This document shows, one piece after another, positions 36,346 to 44,733 of a stretch of DNA of 64,000 nt. Position 1 is the first letter of the stretch, and every line of letters begins with the position of its first letter. The position numbers were made by a program, and so were the translations under genes. The notes beneath the pieces are model-generated. The model was not told the DNA's origin. It did not search any database and saw only the letters and a program-made list of their open reading frames with translations. This DNA comes from Calothrix sp. NIES-2098 (GTDB lineage: Bacteria; Cyanobacteriota; Cyanobacteriia; Cyanobacteriales; Nostocaceae): positions 559,001-623,000 of the forward strand of contig AP018172.1 of NCBI GenBank assembly GCA_002368175.1, written 5' to 3'.

Positions 36346-36744
36346 ATGACGGAAAATCAATTTGAATCTACAGTAGTAGTCGAAATTAGCCCTCAAACTG
36401 AGGAATTAGTAGAAAGCGAAATGGCTGGCGAAACTGATGAACTTAAGCGCGAAACTAAGGCTTTAATTGAAGCACTCAAAAGACGCGCCCAAGCTGAAGC
36501 TGAGTCAGCAGGTACTCTCACCCGCGAAACCTACTTGAATGCTGTACGCCAAGCACGAGAAGCTTTAGAAGGCGAAAAACTCATTGAACGCGATCGCTTA
36601 GAACGTTCTTTCGCAGTTGTGCAGGAAGAAGCTGAGAAAAATTGGCACCTGCTATTAAAGGAAATCTCCGAGTTTGGCGATCGCTTACAAAATGCTGCCA
36701 AAGCCGCCTGGGAAGCCTTCAATGCTCCCCGTCCTGAAAGTTAA
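36346..36744 (+). CDS. Small acidic coiled-coil protein, unknown
   Basis: A 132-residue, highly charged, mostly helical protein, with ELKRETKALIEALKRRAQAE and REALEGEKLIERDRLERSF as likely coiled-coil stretches and an amphipathic end (GDRLQNAAKAAWEAF). I chose the ATG at 36346, with AAAGG upstream; 36334 is an alternative. I do not recognise the family. It lies 106 bases after the M48 protease on the same strand and could be cotranscribed. Confidence 0.6.
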   Translation: MTENQFESTVVVEISPQTEELVESEMAGETDELKRETKALIEALKRRAQAEAESAGTLTRETYLNAVRQAREALEGEKLIERDRLERSFAVVQEEAEKNWHLLLKEISEFGDRLQNAAKAAWEAFNAPRPES

Positions 36745-36803
36745 TAGTTAGTTGCAGCCGTTCTCCTAGCTTTCCACCAAATCTATAATCTGATTTAGCG
36801 TAG

Positions 36804-36824
36804 GGACACAGCAGTGCTGTGTCC
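36804..36824. repeat. 21-base near-perfect palindrome
   Basis: GGACACAGCA and TGCTGTGTCC flank a single central G. It belongs to the tagggacacRgca-type interspersed repeats and abuts the minisatellite. It could act as a bidirectional terminator, but no T-run is adjacent. Confidence 0.7.
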
Positions 36825-36853
36825 TTTGGTATTAGCAACACAAAAGCAGACGT

Positions 36854-37000
36854 TACTTCCGAGGTTGTTGTCGTTACTTCCGAGGTTGCTGACGTTACTT
36901 CCGAGGTTGTTGTCGTTACTTCCGAGGTTGCTGACGTTACTTCCGAGGTTACTGTCGTTACTTCCGAAGTTACTGACGTTACTTCCGAGGTTACTGTCGT
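36854..37000. repeat. 21-bp minisatellite, 7 tandem copies
   Basis: Seven contiguous 21-base units TACTTCCGAGGTTNYTGWCGT. Odd units end TGTCGT and even units TGACGT, so the true repeating unit is 42 bases. The first ten bases (TACTTCCGAG) resemble the first ten of the minisatellite at 20226 (TACTTCCAAG). Confidence 0.95.
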
Positions 37001-37206
37001 TACGACAGCTTATCTTTTCGCGAATAAGCTTAAGCAAAAATTATCAATCAACAGTAAAATCTGAGAAAAAAGACAGATAAGTAGGGGCACCGCACCCACA
37101 ATCTTTATGGTATATCAAATTATCTTACTGACGTTCCCTACCAAGAATTTATCTGTCACAAACATTATTTGAATTGGTATTAGTTTCCACCAAATATTTC
37201 CTCGTA

Positions 37207-37403
37207 ATATGATGTCCGGCAAATTACCCTTAATATGTCATTGCGAACGCAACGTAGACGCCTGGAAGGCGGCTTCCCGTAGGGTAGCAATCATAAGGTC
37301 TCTGCGATTGCTTCACTTCGTACCCTACTCTACGAGAACCCCTGACGGCGAACGGGAACGCCAAGGGCGAACGCAATGACGGGTATTTAAACGGACATGA
37401 TAT
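37207..37403. mobile_element. MITE-like element of about 197 bp
   Basis: The ends are long imperfect inverted repeats: ATATGATGTCCGGCAAATTA on the left and, in reverse complement, ATATCATGTCCGTTTAAATA on the right, each continuing to GTCATTGCG. The interior carries GC-rich repeat modules and no coding capacity. This fits a non-autonomous miniature inverted-repeat element; no transposase is in the window. Confidence 0.6.
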
Positions 37404-37485
37404 AAGAAGGCTGAAACTTTATAACTTTAATGGAAAGCCCTGCTAAATTATCTATGAGTGTTTCCCTCAACTGTTTCCTGAAAAA

Positions 37486-40152
37486 TTAATAATTATTGGG
37501 TCGAGCTAAATTCTTAAACTTCGTAAATTGAGGATCGAATAAAAGCTTAACTGTACCTGTCGGCCCGTTGCGGTGTTTAGCTACAATTACTTCGGCAATA
37601 CCGCGATCGGGACTGTCATTATTGTAGTAATCATCGCGGTACAACATAATTACTAAATCCGCATCTTGTTCGATAGAATTATGAACAATAATATTATTTG
37701 CAACAAAATTGTGTAACCCAGGAACAGTTAGGTCAAATACTTCTTCCTCATAACTACATTCAATTGAAACTATTTCATCCCAATAAACATCGCTCTTACT
37801 AAGAGTCAGTAATTCACTAGATTGAACAATTTTGGCAACTTTTAGAGATCTTTCACGACTCAAATTTGCCTTGTAAAGTGTAGAACCACTATAGGACATT
37901 CCGAGTTCAAAATGTAATAATCGTGTTGTTATTCTCGCAGCTTGCATTGCAGGTACAACGTATTTTTTCCAAACGTCTTTGGGAACTATATCTCTATTAG
38001 TGTTATGAATACAGTTTTCTAGATGTTGAGAAATTTGTTGTAAAGAAGCTAGCTTGTATTTTCCTATGCCTCCAACCTTTTGAATAAATAATTCAAGGTC
38101 AGGCTTACCAGTAATTGTTACATGATGCTGATCTCTACCTTTACCAACTTGAGGAATTGACCTGAGAGTAGCATTAATACCAAGTCTTAATAAAAGCGTC
38201 TGTACATCAGCAGCTAGTCTTTCGCTACTGCTTGCATAATACGCAATAGGTCTTGGTTTTTTACCTCCAAGCAACTTCACAGAACCATCTGTACTCCACA
38301 GATGTCTGAGAAAGCAAGCTATTAACTCTTGTGGTTGTGAGAACAATTCTTGAGGTACAAATTTTTCATGAGACCTTAAGGCAAAAACCCCAAGAAAATC
38401 TAGCCATTTGGCGATAGGGTTTCTCACACTATGAGTTAGTCTTTCTGCTGCTGACAAGTAAACTTGATACCAGCCACGTTCAGGTGAAATTCTAGGAATG
38501 ATTGCGTCTCCAAAAACTTCTTTTGCTAGGAAAACGACATTTTCAGCTAAATCAATCTCTTTGGTAGTGTACTGTATAGCATGACGTGGCAATGTACAAC
38601 CGTCACCGATTAAATGTCCTAATAATGCCACCTCCGCATAAGTCATAGTTTGTTTACCAGGGTTGGGTAAATATCTAGGTAAACACAAATATTGTTGAGG
38701 ACTTAATTCATCTAGTCTGCACCAACCATTAATAGTTAAAAACTTATGATTAGCAGTGGCTCGGATTTTTCGCCCCAATCGAGTTTTTAGAGTAAATACA
38801 GGCTTGATACCTGTAGAAAAGGCATGGCTAACAATTGCCTTCTCTAACTGCATTGTGGTTTCATTTAAAGCCCAAACCGCAAAACCAGATTTACCTACTA
38901 ATTCTCGAATAGGAACTTGCCGACCGCTATCTGCTAATGTCACTAAACTATCACCAGTTAAGCAACCAGATTCGCGTAAATCTGATAACATCGGACGCTT
39001 ATTAGTACGTGCTTCTACACCTCGACTTAACTGCGATAAAGCAATAATTGGAACCGATAATTCCCGTGCCAAACCTTTCAAAGAACGTGTAATTTTAGAT
39101 AATTCTTGTACGCGGTTATCACCTGCTCCTTCCATTAATTGCAAATAATCTATCACAATTAATCCCAATTCCATGCCTTGTTCTGCTTGCAATCGCCGCG
39201 CCTGACTGCGCATTTGCGTAACGGTAATATTCGGCGTGTCATCAATAAAAATTGGCATCTCAGAAAGCATACCAATCGCACGGCTTAAAGGTTCCCACTG
39301 TGCTTGACTTAGCCTGCCACTCCGTAGATAACCGCTTTCAATTCCGGCTTCGCTAGCTAATAGACGCTGCACCAGCTGTTCTTTAGACATTTCTAAACTG
39401 AAAACAGCAACGGGAAATCTATGAGAAGCTGCAATATTATAAGCAAGGTTCAAGCAAAATGCTGTCTTCCCCATTGCCGGCCTAGCAGCGACAATAATTA
39501 GATCGGAACGCTGAAAGCCACTGGTCATGGCATCTAAATCGTAGAAACTGCACGTAATTCCAGGTAAAGCAATACCTTGATTTCGCTCTTCAATATCCTG
39601 AAAATTACTAATTAATGTATCTGCAATATGAACTAGTCCTGTTTGGGGACGTTCTTGCGTTATACCAAAAACTTTTTGTTCTGCTTGGTCTAAAACAATT
39701 GGTAATTCTTTCTCAGTTTCATACCCAAGATGCACAATTTCATTGCCAGCTTTAATTAACTGTCGCCGCAGGAATTTATCCATTACCAAATCGGCTAAGG
39801 AGTCGATATTAACTGCTGACACTGTGCGGTCTACAAGGGTGGCTAATTTATTTCTCCCGCCAATGCGGTTTAGCAGATCGTTATCAGCTAGCCAACTAGT
39901 AACTGAGAGCAAGTCTGTGGGTTTACTCTGCGCGTGAAGTCGTAGCGCTGCTTGATAAATATCTTTATGGGCACTAATATAAAAAGCCTCAGCAACTAAG
40001 CGATCGCTCACTCTACCAATCGCTTCTGGATCTAGCAAAATTCCCCCCAAAATCGCTTCTTCCGCTTCAATATTTTGGGGTGGGAGGCGTTGCCCGGAGG
40101 GGTTGCCGTAGGCATCGCTACCATCGCCTTTAAAACTTAGTTCTTCAGCCAT
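37486..40152 (-). CDS. dnaB: Replicative DNA helicase DnaB with intein
   Basis: An 888-residue precursor. The DnaB part has the N-terminal domain (about 25-130), a linker, and the RecA-like motor with Walker A ARPAMGKT (residues 223-230) and Walker B LIVIDYLQLM (331-340). After residue 396 (LSDLRESG) it is interrupted by a 429-residue intein, and the C-terminal extein resumes at SIEQDADLVIM (residue 826 on). Spliced, DnaB would be 459 residues, a normal length. It unwinds DNA at replication forks as a hexamer. It follows rplI on the same strand, a common gene order in cyanobacteria. Replication should depend on successful splicing. Confidence 0.95.
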   Translation of the reverse strand: MAEELSFKGDGSDAYGNPSGQRLPPQNIEAEEAILGGILLDPEAIGRVSDRLVAEAFYISAHKDIYQAALRLHAQSKPTDLLSVTSWLADNDLLNRIGGRNKLATLVDRTVSAVNIDSLADLVMDKFLRRQLIKAGNEIVHLGYETEKELPIVLDQAEQKVFGITQERPQTGLVHIADTLISNFQDIEERNQGIALPGITCSFYDLDAMTSGFQRSDLIIVAARPAMGKTAFCLNLAYNIAASHRFPVAVFSLEMSKEQLVQRLLASEAGIESGYLRSGRLSQAQWEPLSRAIGMLSEMPIFIDDTPNITVTQMRSQARRLQAEQGMELGLIVIDYLQLMEGAGDNRVQELSKITRSLKGLARELSVPIIALSQLSRGVEARTNKRPMLSDLRESGCLTGDSLVTLADSGRQVPIRELVGKSGFAVWALNETTMQLEKAIVSHAFSTGIKPVFTLKTRLGRKIRATANHKFLTINGWCRLDELSPQQYLCLPRYLPNPGKQTMTYAEVALLGHLIGDGCTLPRHAIQYTTKEIDLAENVVFLAKEVFGDAIIPRISPERGWYQVYLSAAERLTHSVRNPIAKWLDFLGVFALRSHEKFVPQELFSQPQELIACFLRHLWSTDGSVKLLGGKKPRPIAYYASSSERLAADVQTLLLRLGINATLRSIPQVGKGRDQHHVTITGKPDLELFIQKVGGIGKYKLASLQQISQHLENCIHNTNRDIVPKDVWKKYVVPAMQAARITTRLLHFELGMSYSGSTLYKANLSRERSLKVAKIVQSSELLTLSKSDVYWDEIVSIECSYEEEVFDLTVPGLHNFVANNIIVHNSIEQDADLVIMLYRDDYYNNDSPDRGIAEVIVAKHRNGPTGTVKLLFDPQFTKFKNLARPNNY
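37678..38964 (-). other. DnaB intein with LAGLIDADG endonuclease domain
   Basis: A 429-residue protein intron (precursor residues 397-825). Splicing residues are all present: Cys397 at the start (CLTGDS), ATANHKF with the block B His, penultimate His and terminal Asn in IIVHN, and Ser826 as the +1 nucleophile. The N- and C-terminal blocks strongly resemble the Synechocystis DnaB intein at the same site (LKTRLGR, ATANH, VFDLTVPG, HNFVAN). Between them lies a homing endonuclease with both LAGLIDADG motifs (LLGHLIGDGC and FLRHLWSTDGS), each with its acidic residue, so nuclease activity may survive. Confidence 0.95.
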
Positions 40153-40215
40153 AAGCGATTTAAAATTGGCGATCGAAGTTTAGCTATTACCCTTATAGTT
40201 TATACGCTGATAATT

Positions 40216-40274
40216 AAAAAAAAGATTGAGAACCACAGATTAACACTGATGAAGAATCTGTGGGTATCTGTGGT
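40216..40274 (-). terminator. Possible terminator or attenuator between rplI and dnaB
   Basis: A 9-bp inverted repeat (ACCACAGAT 40232..40240, ATCTGTGGT 40266..40274) follows the rplI stop on the minus strand, with an eight-T run about eight bases further on. The loop is long (25 bases), so this may be only a repeat remnant. Confidence 0.4.
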
Positions 40275-40291
40275 ACAAAATCAAGCAATCG

Positions 40292-40750
40292 TTAGCTAGC
40301 AACTACTTCAATATTCAGTTGTGCAGTTACGTCTGAATGGAGCTTAATGTCAGCTTTGTAAGTGCCAAGGTGGTTAATATCGGGTAAGGTAATACCGCGA
40401 CGATCGACTTCTTGACCTGTAGCTGCTTTAATTGCATCTGCAACGTCTTGGGCGGTGACAGTACCGAAAATTGCTTCGTTTTCCCCAACCTGTTTAGCAA
40501 TTTGCAAGCTGCTAACTTTTTCGAGAGCTGCTTTTTGTTCTAAAGCTTGTTGTCTCAGCTCTAATTGCCGTTGACGTTCTTGTTCGCGACGGCGTTCTAC
40601 TTGCTTGAGAATACCAGGAGTAGCATGAGTTGCCAATTTTTGCGGAATCAAATAGTTACGAGCATAGCCAGGAGCTACATCCACTAAGTCGCCTAATTTT
40701 CCCAGCTTGCTAACATCCTGAGTTAAAACTAACTGTACGCGTTTCACCAT
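40292..40750 (-). CDS. rplI: 50S ribosomal protein L9
   Basis: A 152-residue ribosomal protein L9. The N-terminal rRNA-binding domain has VQLVLTQDVSKLGKLGDLV and APGYARNYLIPQKLA, followed by a long connecting helix rich in Arg, Gln and Glu (about 45-75) and the C-terminal domain (IFGTVTAQDVADAI). Length and motifs are standard. It lies upstream of dnaB. Confidence 0.97.
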   Translation of the reverse strand: MVKRVQLVLTQDVSKLGKLGDLVDVAPGYARNYLIPQKLATHATPGILKQVERRREQERQRQLELRQQALEQKAALEKVSSLQIAKQVGENEAIFGTVTAQDVADAIKAATGQEVDRRGITLPDINHLGTYKADIKLHSDVTAQLNIEVVAS

Positions 40751-40916
40751 TGTTTTTCGTTTTCCTGTAGAATCTCATTAACTTGGGTTGCAGCCGGATA
40801 GCTCACAGATGTGTAGCTGTATCCCAAGCGGCTTGGCTTATACCCCAAAGCTTAAAGATCCTAGCGAATCGCAGGGGGCGATCGCAACTATTATTTTGCA
40901 AAAAAATTCTGTTGGC

Positions 40917-41996
40917 TTATAATACGGCGATCGCTCGTTCTACCAAATCCAGTCCTTGAGAGACTACTGCATTCCGCCAACTCTCATCCGCAGGTGCAAA
41001 AATCTCCATCAATCGCTGGCGCGTCCAATCTCTAGATGGGTGATTTGCTGGCGAAAAAAAGTGAGTGCGATTCTCTGCTCTTAATGCTGCAACTACTTGA
41101 ATTACAGGATAAGTGCCAAATTCTGCGGTGAGGAAGTTGTAGTTACATTGGGAAAATTTGGTTTTACACCAACTTCCTAACCCGCCACGAAATATGTAAG
41201 TCACCTTCCTGGCTTTATATGCTTCCACAACATCGGCTCCAAACTTCTCCTTTAACCACTCGGTTGATTGCGAGTCTGGGGGATCGTCAATGAAAAGTTT
41301 GTAAGTAGCCTTTTTACCCAGTCCGGTATGGAAGTCAATATGTATGACATCGCTAGCATTCCCAATCCACCGCGGAAGATTTTGGTCGAGAATTTGATAA
41401 GTTTTTGAAGGGCGATGTCCGCCAAAAAATAAGCCTTGGGGAAAATCGTATTGTCCTACAGGTAGGGTACTTGTAAAAGAACTAATACCATAGCGGAGAA
41501 TAGAAGCGATCGCTTTCAACAGAAACGGCTCAAACCGCGATGGCGGTGAAGTTGGGTTGAAGAAAGCATTAAAATCGCCATACTTTGCCGGACTACCCTT
41601 GTATTCTTCACCAGGTAGCAGGAAATTACGGTTGAGATCGATATTTTCCTCATTCCACCGCCTACACCAAGCAAAACCGTAAGGATTCAAAGCATGTAAT
41701 AGTACTAAAGCAGTATCTTGACTTGGGTTCCAACTCACAAGACGCTCCTCTAGCAAAGCACACTGCACAGCAGAACCAAAGAATCCCTCCACGCCATGCA
41801 ATCCACTGGAGACAACCACAATTTTTTGGGAGTTTGGATTTCCCAAAATAGCCACATCAATAGTTAAATCTTCCCCATTTGGCCCAGTTTGCTCAATGGA
41901 GTGTGCTTCTAACCGACATCCCAAAGCCAAAGCCGAGGTACTGAAGCGATTTCTGGCTGTAGCATAGTCGGGAGAAAAGGCAGTGATATAGGACAT
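40917..41996 (-). CDS. DUF2817 (M14-like) metallopeptidase family protein
   Basis: A 359-residue protein of the DUF2817 family, related to M14 zinc carboxypeptidases. Candidate zinc ligands are His67 and Glu70 in SSGLHGVEGFFGSA, and the His of HIDFHTGLG further on; DLNRNFL is also M14-like. The ATG at 41996 is used, since the longer frame only reads into repeat DNA upstream. No signal peptide is seen. The substrate is unknown. It stands alone between rplI and gloB. Confidence 0.8.
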   Translation of the reverse strand: MSYITAFSPDYATARNRFSTSALALGCRLEAHSIEQTGPNGEDLTIDVAILGNPNSQKIVVVSSGLHGVEGFFGSAVQCALLEERLVSWNPSQDTALVLLHALNPYGFAWCRRWNEENIDLNRNFLLPGEEYKGSPAKYGDFNAFFNPTSPPSRFEPFLLKAIASILRYGISSFTSTLPVGQYDFPQGLFFGGHRPSKTYQILDQNLPRWIGNASDVIHIDFHTGLGKKATYKLFIDDPPDSQSTEWLKEKFGADVVEAYKARKVTYIFRGGLGSWCKTKFSQCNYNFLTAEFGTYPVIQVVAALRAENRTHFFSPANHPSRDWTRQRLMEIFAPADESWRNAVVSQGLDLVERAIAVL

Positions 41997-42057
41997 ATCA
42001 GAGGCTGGGGATGAGGGAGTGTGGGGAGTGTGGGAAGTGTGGGGAGAGAAGGGGGAC

Positions 42058-42190
42058 AAGGTGAGACCAGCGCTGCGGGAGGGTTTCCTACGGACAGTTT
42101 GCTCAAGTCGGGAAACCCGCCCACGCAACTGTCCTCCTCCGCAGGCGACTGGCGTTAGCGCAGCGTTAGCGACGAAGGAGCGTCACCCGA
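42058..42190. repeat. Composite interspersed repeat cassette, copy A
   Basis: Reverse-complement modules shared with 56915..56992 (GGTGAGACCAGCGCTGCGGG and GGCGACTGGCGTTAGCG/GACGAAGGAGCGTCACCC) are separated here by the 37-base repeat at 42095..42131, which is identical to 22372..22408. The 37-mer therefore looks like an insertion in the cassette. A gtggggagtgtggg purine-rich stretch adjoins it. Confidence 0.65.
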
Positions 42191-42231
42191 AGGGGAGAAA
42201 TAACCAATGCCCCATGCCCAATGCCCAATGA

Positions 42232-43005
42232 CTAAAATCTATCCTTCATTCCTCTAATTCTGGCAAAAGTCTGCACCGGATCGTTACTCTTAGCCGCAGA
42301 TTGCAGTGATGGCTGCTCCCAGCGTAAAAAAGGATTGGTAAGTTTCTCCACCCCCAGCAGTGAAGGAACGGTAGCTTCATTTCGGCTACGGTAAGCCTTG
42401 ACTTCATCAAAGCGTTTTTGTAAATCGCCATTTTCACCATCAACGGTGAGAGCAAATTGCAAATTTTTTAAGGTATATTCATGAGCGCACCAGACGCGTG
42501 TATTATCGGGTAAAGAACGGAGCTTAGTTAAAGAGTTCACCATTTGCGTAGGTGTCCCTTCAAATAAACGACCGCAGCCTCCAGCAAATAGGGTATCGCC
42601 ACAGAATAATTCGCCTGGTTCTTCGGCTATTTCTGAGGGAAAGTAGTAAGCAATGTGAGCGCGAGTATGTCCGGGAACAAAAATAACTTCCCCTACTCGA
42701 CCGCCAAACTGCACGCGGGAGCCATCTTCTAGAAATACCTGCTGTCCGGGAATTCTTCCTCGATCCTCTGCTCCGCCATACACAGTCACTTCAGGAAATT
42801 GTTGTATTAGCTGCTGATTACCACCCACATGGTCGTGATGATGGTGCGTGTTAAAAATTGCTACCAACTCAGCTTTCAGTTGTGCCAATTGCTTTAATAC
42901 TGGTTCTGCCTCTGCTGGATCGATAACCGCCGCAGTATTCTGCGTGCGATCGTACAGCAAGAATATATAGTTATCCGAAAGTGCGTTCAGACGAATGACC
43001 TGCAT
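42232..43005 (-). CDS. gloB: Hydroxyacylglutathione hydrolase (glyoxalase II)
   Basis: A 257-residue metallo-beta-lactamase-fold enzyme that hydrolyses S-lactoylglutathione, the second step of methylglyoxal detoxification. The metal motif THHHHDHVGG is at residues 53-62, with FVPGHTRAHIAYYF, GDTLFAGGCGRLFEGTP and VWCAHEYTLKNLQFA following in the order expected for GloB. The C-terminal glutathione-binding segment ends in NPFLRWEQP and RGMKDRF. Length and motifs are complete. Confidence 0.95.
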   Translation of the reverse strand: MQVIRLNALSDNYIFLLYDRTQNTAAVIDPAEAEPVLKQLAQLKAELVAIFNTHHHHDHVGGNQQLIQQFPEVTVYGGAEDRGRIPGQQVFLEDGSRVQFGGRVGEVIFVPGHTRAHIAYYFPSEIAEEPGELFCGDTLFAGGCGRLFEGTPTQMVNSLTKLRSLPDNTRVWCAHEYTLKNLQFALTVDGENGDLQKRFDEVKAYRSRNEATVPSLLGVEKLTNPFLRWEQPSLQSAAKSNDPVQTFARIRGMKDRF

Positions 43006-43413
43006 AATTTTCTTTTAGCGATGATGGTTGGTATTAATTAACATCATTAACTACCGCAAACAACAGGGCTATATGTACCAGCTAGATGAAGTATTTATAT
43101 GTTGTTTATTATAGCTGCAAAACACATATAATTATAAATTACGCAACCGTATTTCCCCTGAAATGCTCCTAAAAAGTACTAAGAGCCAACTTGATTAATC
43201 AGTACAATTTCTCTGGAAAGAAGCGTAAATACAAAGTTAGATTGATTTTATTCTTTTTGTTGGCAAAACATAAAGAAATTTCGTCATCAGGAATCTGCAA
43301 TCTTTGCTCTATTCATTAAAAATTTAATAAACTTTAAATTTTTATATGTCTCCTTTTTAGCTATTAAAAGGCGAGCAAATATTGTCATGTCTGATTGCAT
43401 CTATAGGAGATTT
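43006..43413. other. Intergenic region, no gene seen
   Basis: About 400 AT-rich bases between gloB and the 75-residue gene, divergent. No repeats or structures stand out. It presumably contains both promoters. Confidence 0.5.
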
Positions 43414-43641
43414 ATGAATTATCAAACATTGATGTACAAAACCGTCAATAGCCAAGCAGAATTGGGAGTGAAGCCTATTGTAGATCGAATTCTCTCATCA
43501 GGTAAGATGAGTCGTCAAGATCATACTTTACTTACCACCACAGTTTTGGCTAATGGCGATATTAATGATGAAAACCGCCGCCAAATTAACCGCATCTTTG
43601 ATTGCGTCCAGACAGGACAACTTAAATTAATGGATTGGTAA
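43414..43641 (+). CDS. Small conserved hypothetical protein, 75 residues
   Basis: A 75-residue protein. The ATG at 43414 is fixed by AGGAG four to five bases upstream; the ATG at 43387 is less likely. The pattern NSQAELGVKPIVDRILSSGKMSRQDH and ANGDINDENRRQINRIFDCV recalls small conserved cyanobacterial proteins whose function I do not know. It lies before the glycosyltransferase block but is separated from it by a strong hairpin. Confidence 0.65.
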   Translation: MNYQTLMYKTVNSQAELGVKPIVDRILSSGKMSRQDHTLLTTTVLANGDINDENRRQINRIFDCVQTGQLKLMDW

Positions 43642-43716
43642 TCGAAAGGGTGACACTATCTTCTTTTAATCAAGAAAGGTTACTGCAAATAAATAAGTAC
43701 TAGTTTTAGCATCCAG

Positions 43717-43750
43717 TAGATAATGCTTGTATAAAAACAAGCATTATCTA
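43717..43750. terminator. Strong hairpin before the glycosyltransferase block
   Basis: A perfect 14-bp stem (TAGATAATGCTTGT/ACAAGCATTATCTA) with a 6-base loop ATAAAA lies between the 75-residue gene and the first glycosyltransferase. There is no clear T-run on the plus strand. It may end the upstream transcript or form a leader for the operon. Confidence 0.55.
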
Positions 43751-43782
43751 TCAAATAACGTTTAATCTTTTAAATTATATAT

Positions 43783-44706
43783 ATGTTGATAATATCTGCT
43801 AAATCTGGGCAATTAGGAAACAGATTATTACTATTTGCTAATTTTATAGCTTTTGCTATTGAAAATAACTTCACAGTATTAAATCCAGCATTTGAAGAAT
43901 ATGCTGAATTTTTTAATACAACAAGTAAGGATTTACTCTGCCGTTACCCTAATAATCATTTATCCATAGGTAGTAACAAATTTTTGCGCAAATACTATTA
44001 TATCTTTAATCGTTATCTAGCTGAAACTGGTAAATTTAATACGCTAACAATTAAGCGAGATCAAACATTTAGTTGGAGTAATTCTAATATCATCAATAAC
44101 TTAAAAACTGGGTCGCTAAACTTTTTTCAAGGATGGCTATTCCGAGATGGATGGTTTGTCGATGATTTGCCAATTTTACGTAAACACAGAGAAGAAATTT
44201 GTACTTACTTCCAACCTTTAAGTAAATACCAGCTAAATGTAGACAAACTCATATCTAATATTCGCAGTGAAGCTGAGATTATTATTGGCGTCCATATTCG
44301 TCATGGAGACTATCAACAACATCAACATGGTTTATATTTCTACTCTGTTGAAGATTACATCAAAGTGATGCAAGCAGTCAAAGAGCTATTTATAGATAGA
44401 AAAATAACTTTTTTAATTTGTTCTAATGAAAAGCAAAATAAAAGTTATTTTCAAGAATTTTCTTATATATATGGTAATAATCATCTAATTGAAGATATGT
44501 ATTCTTTAGCTCAATGCGATTATATTATTGGCCCGCCTAGTAGTTATACTATGTGGGCTTCATTTTATGGAGAAAAACCTCTATATATGATTAGAGATAT
44601 TAATAAAAAAATAACAATCCAAGATTTTGTTCATTTTTATCAGTGGCGCGGAATTTATCATGCTTGCGAAGATTGGAGCAAGAGTTATTGGGAATGGACA
44701 CATTAA
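43783..44706 (+). CDS. GT11-like alpha-1,2-fucosyltransferase
   Basis: A 307-residue glycosyltransferase. GQLGNRLLLFANFIAFA near the N-terminus and the HIRHGDY motif (compare HxRRGDY of alpha-1,2- and protein O-fucosyltransferases) place it with the GT11/fucosyltransferase superfamily, which use GDP-fucose. IGPPSSYTMWASFYG near the C-terminus also fits the GT11 pattern (S.SF.WWAA..). It is the first gene of the nine-gene glycan block. The acceptor sugar is unknown. Confidence 0.72.
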   Translation: MLIISAKSGQLGNRLLLFANFIAFAIENNFTVLNPAFEEYAEFFNTTSKDLLCRYPNNHLSIGSNKFLRKYYYIFNRYLAETGKFNTLTIKRDQTFSWSNSNIINNLKTGSLNFFQGWLFRDGWFVDDLPILRKHREEICTYFQPLSKYQLNVDKLISNIRSEAEIIIGVHIRHGDYQQHQHGLYFYSVEDYIKVMQAVKELFIDRKITFLICSNEKQNKSYFQEFSYIYGNNHLIEDMYSLAQCDYIIGPPSSYTMWASFYGEKPLYMIRDINKKITIQDFVHFYQWRGIYHACEDWSKSYWEWTH

Positions 44707-44733
44707 CCTTACAACATAGCATTAACTAAATTT

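Larger units (their letters stand above)
36745..37485. other. Repeat-rich intergenic region
   Basis: The 740 bases between the coiled-coil gene and the dnaB stop contain, in order, a perfect palindrome (GGACACAGCA/TGCTGTGTCC, 36804..36824), a 7-copy 21-bp minisatellite (36854..37000), and a MITE-like element (37207..37403). No gene is credible; the open frames over the minisatellite come from its 21-base period. Confidence 0.6.

Noticed and set aside
36814..37080. Open frames over the second 21-bp array (TSEVVVV-like and LLPRLLS-like)
   Set aside because: Same reason: a non-coding tandem repeat whose period is a multiple of three.
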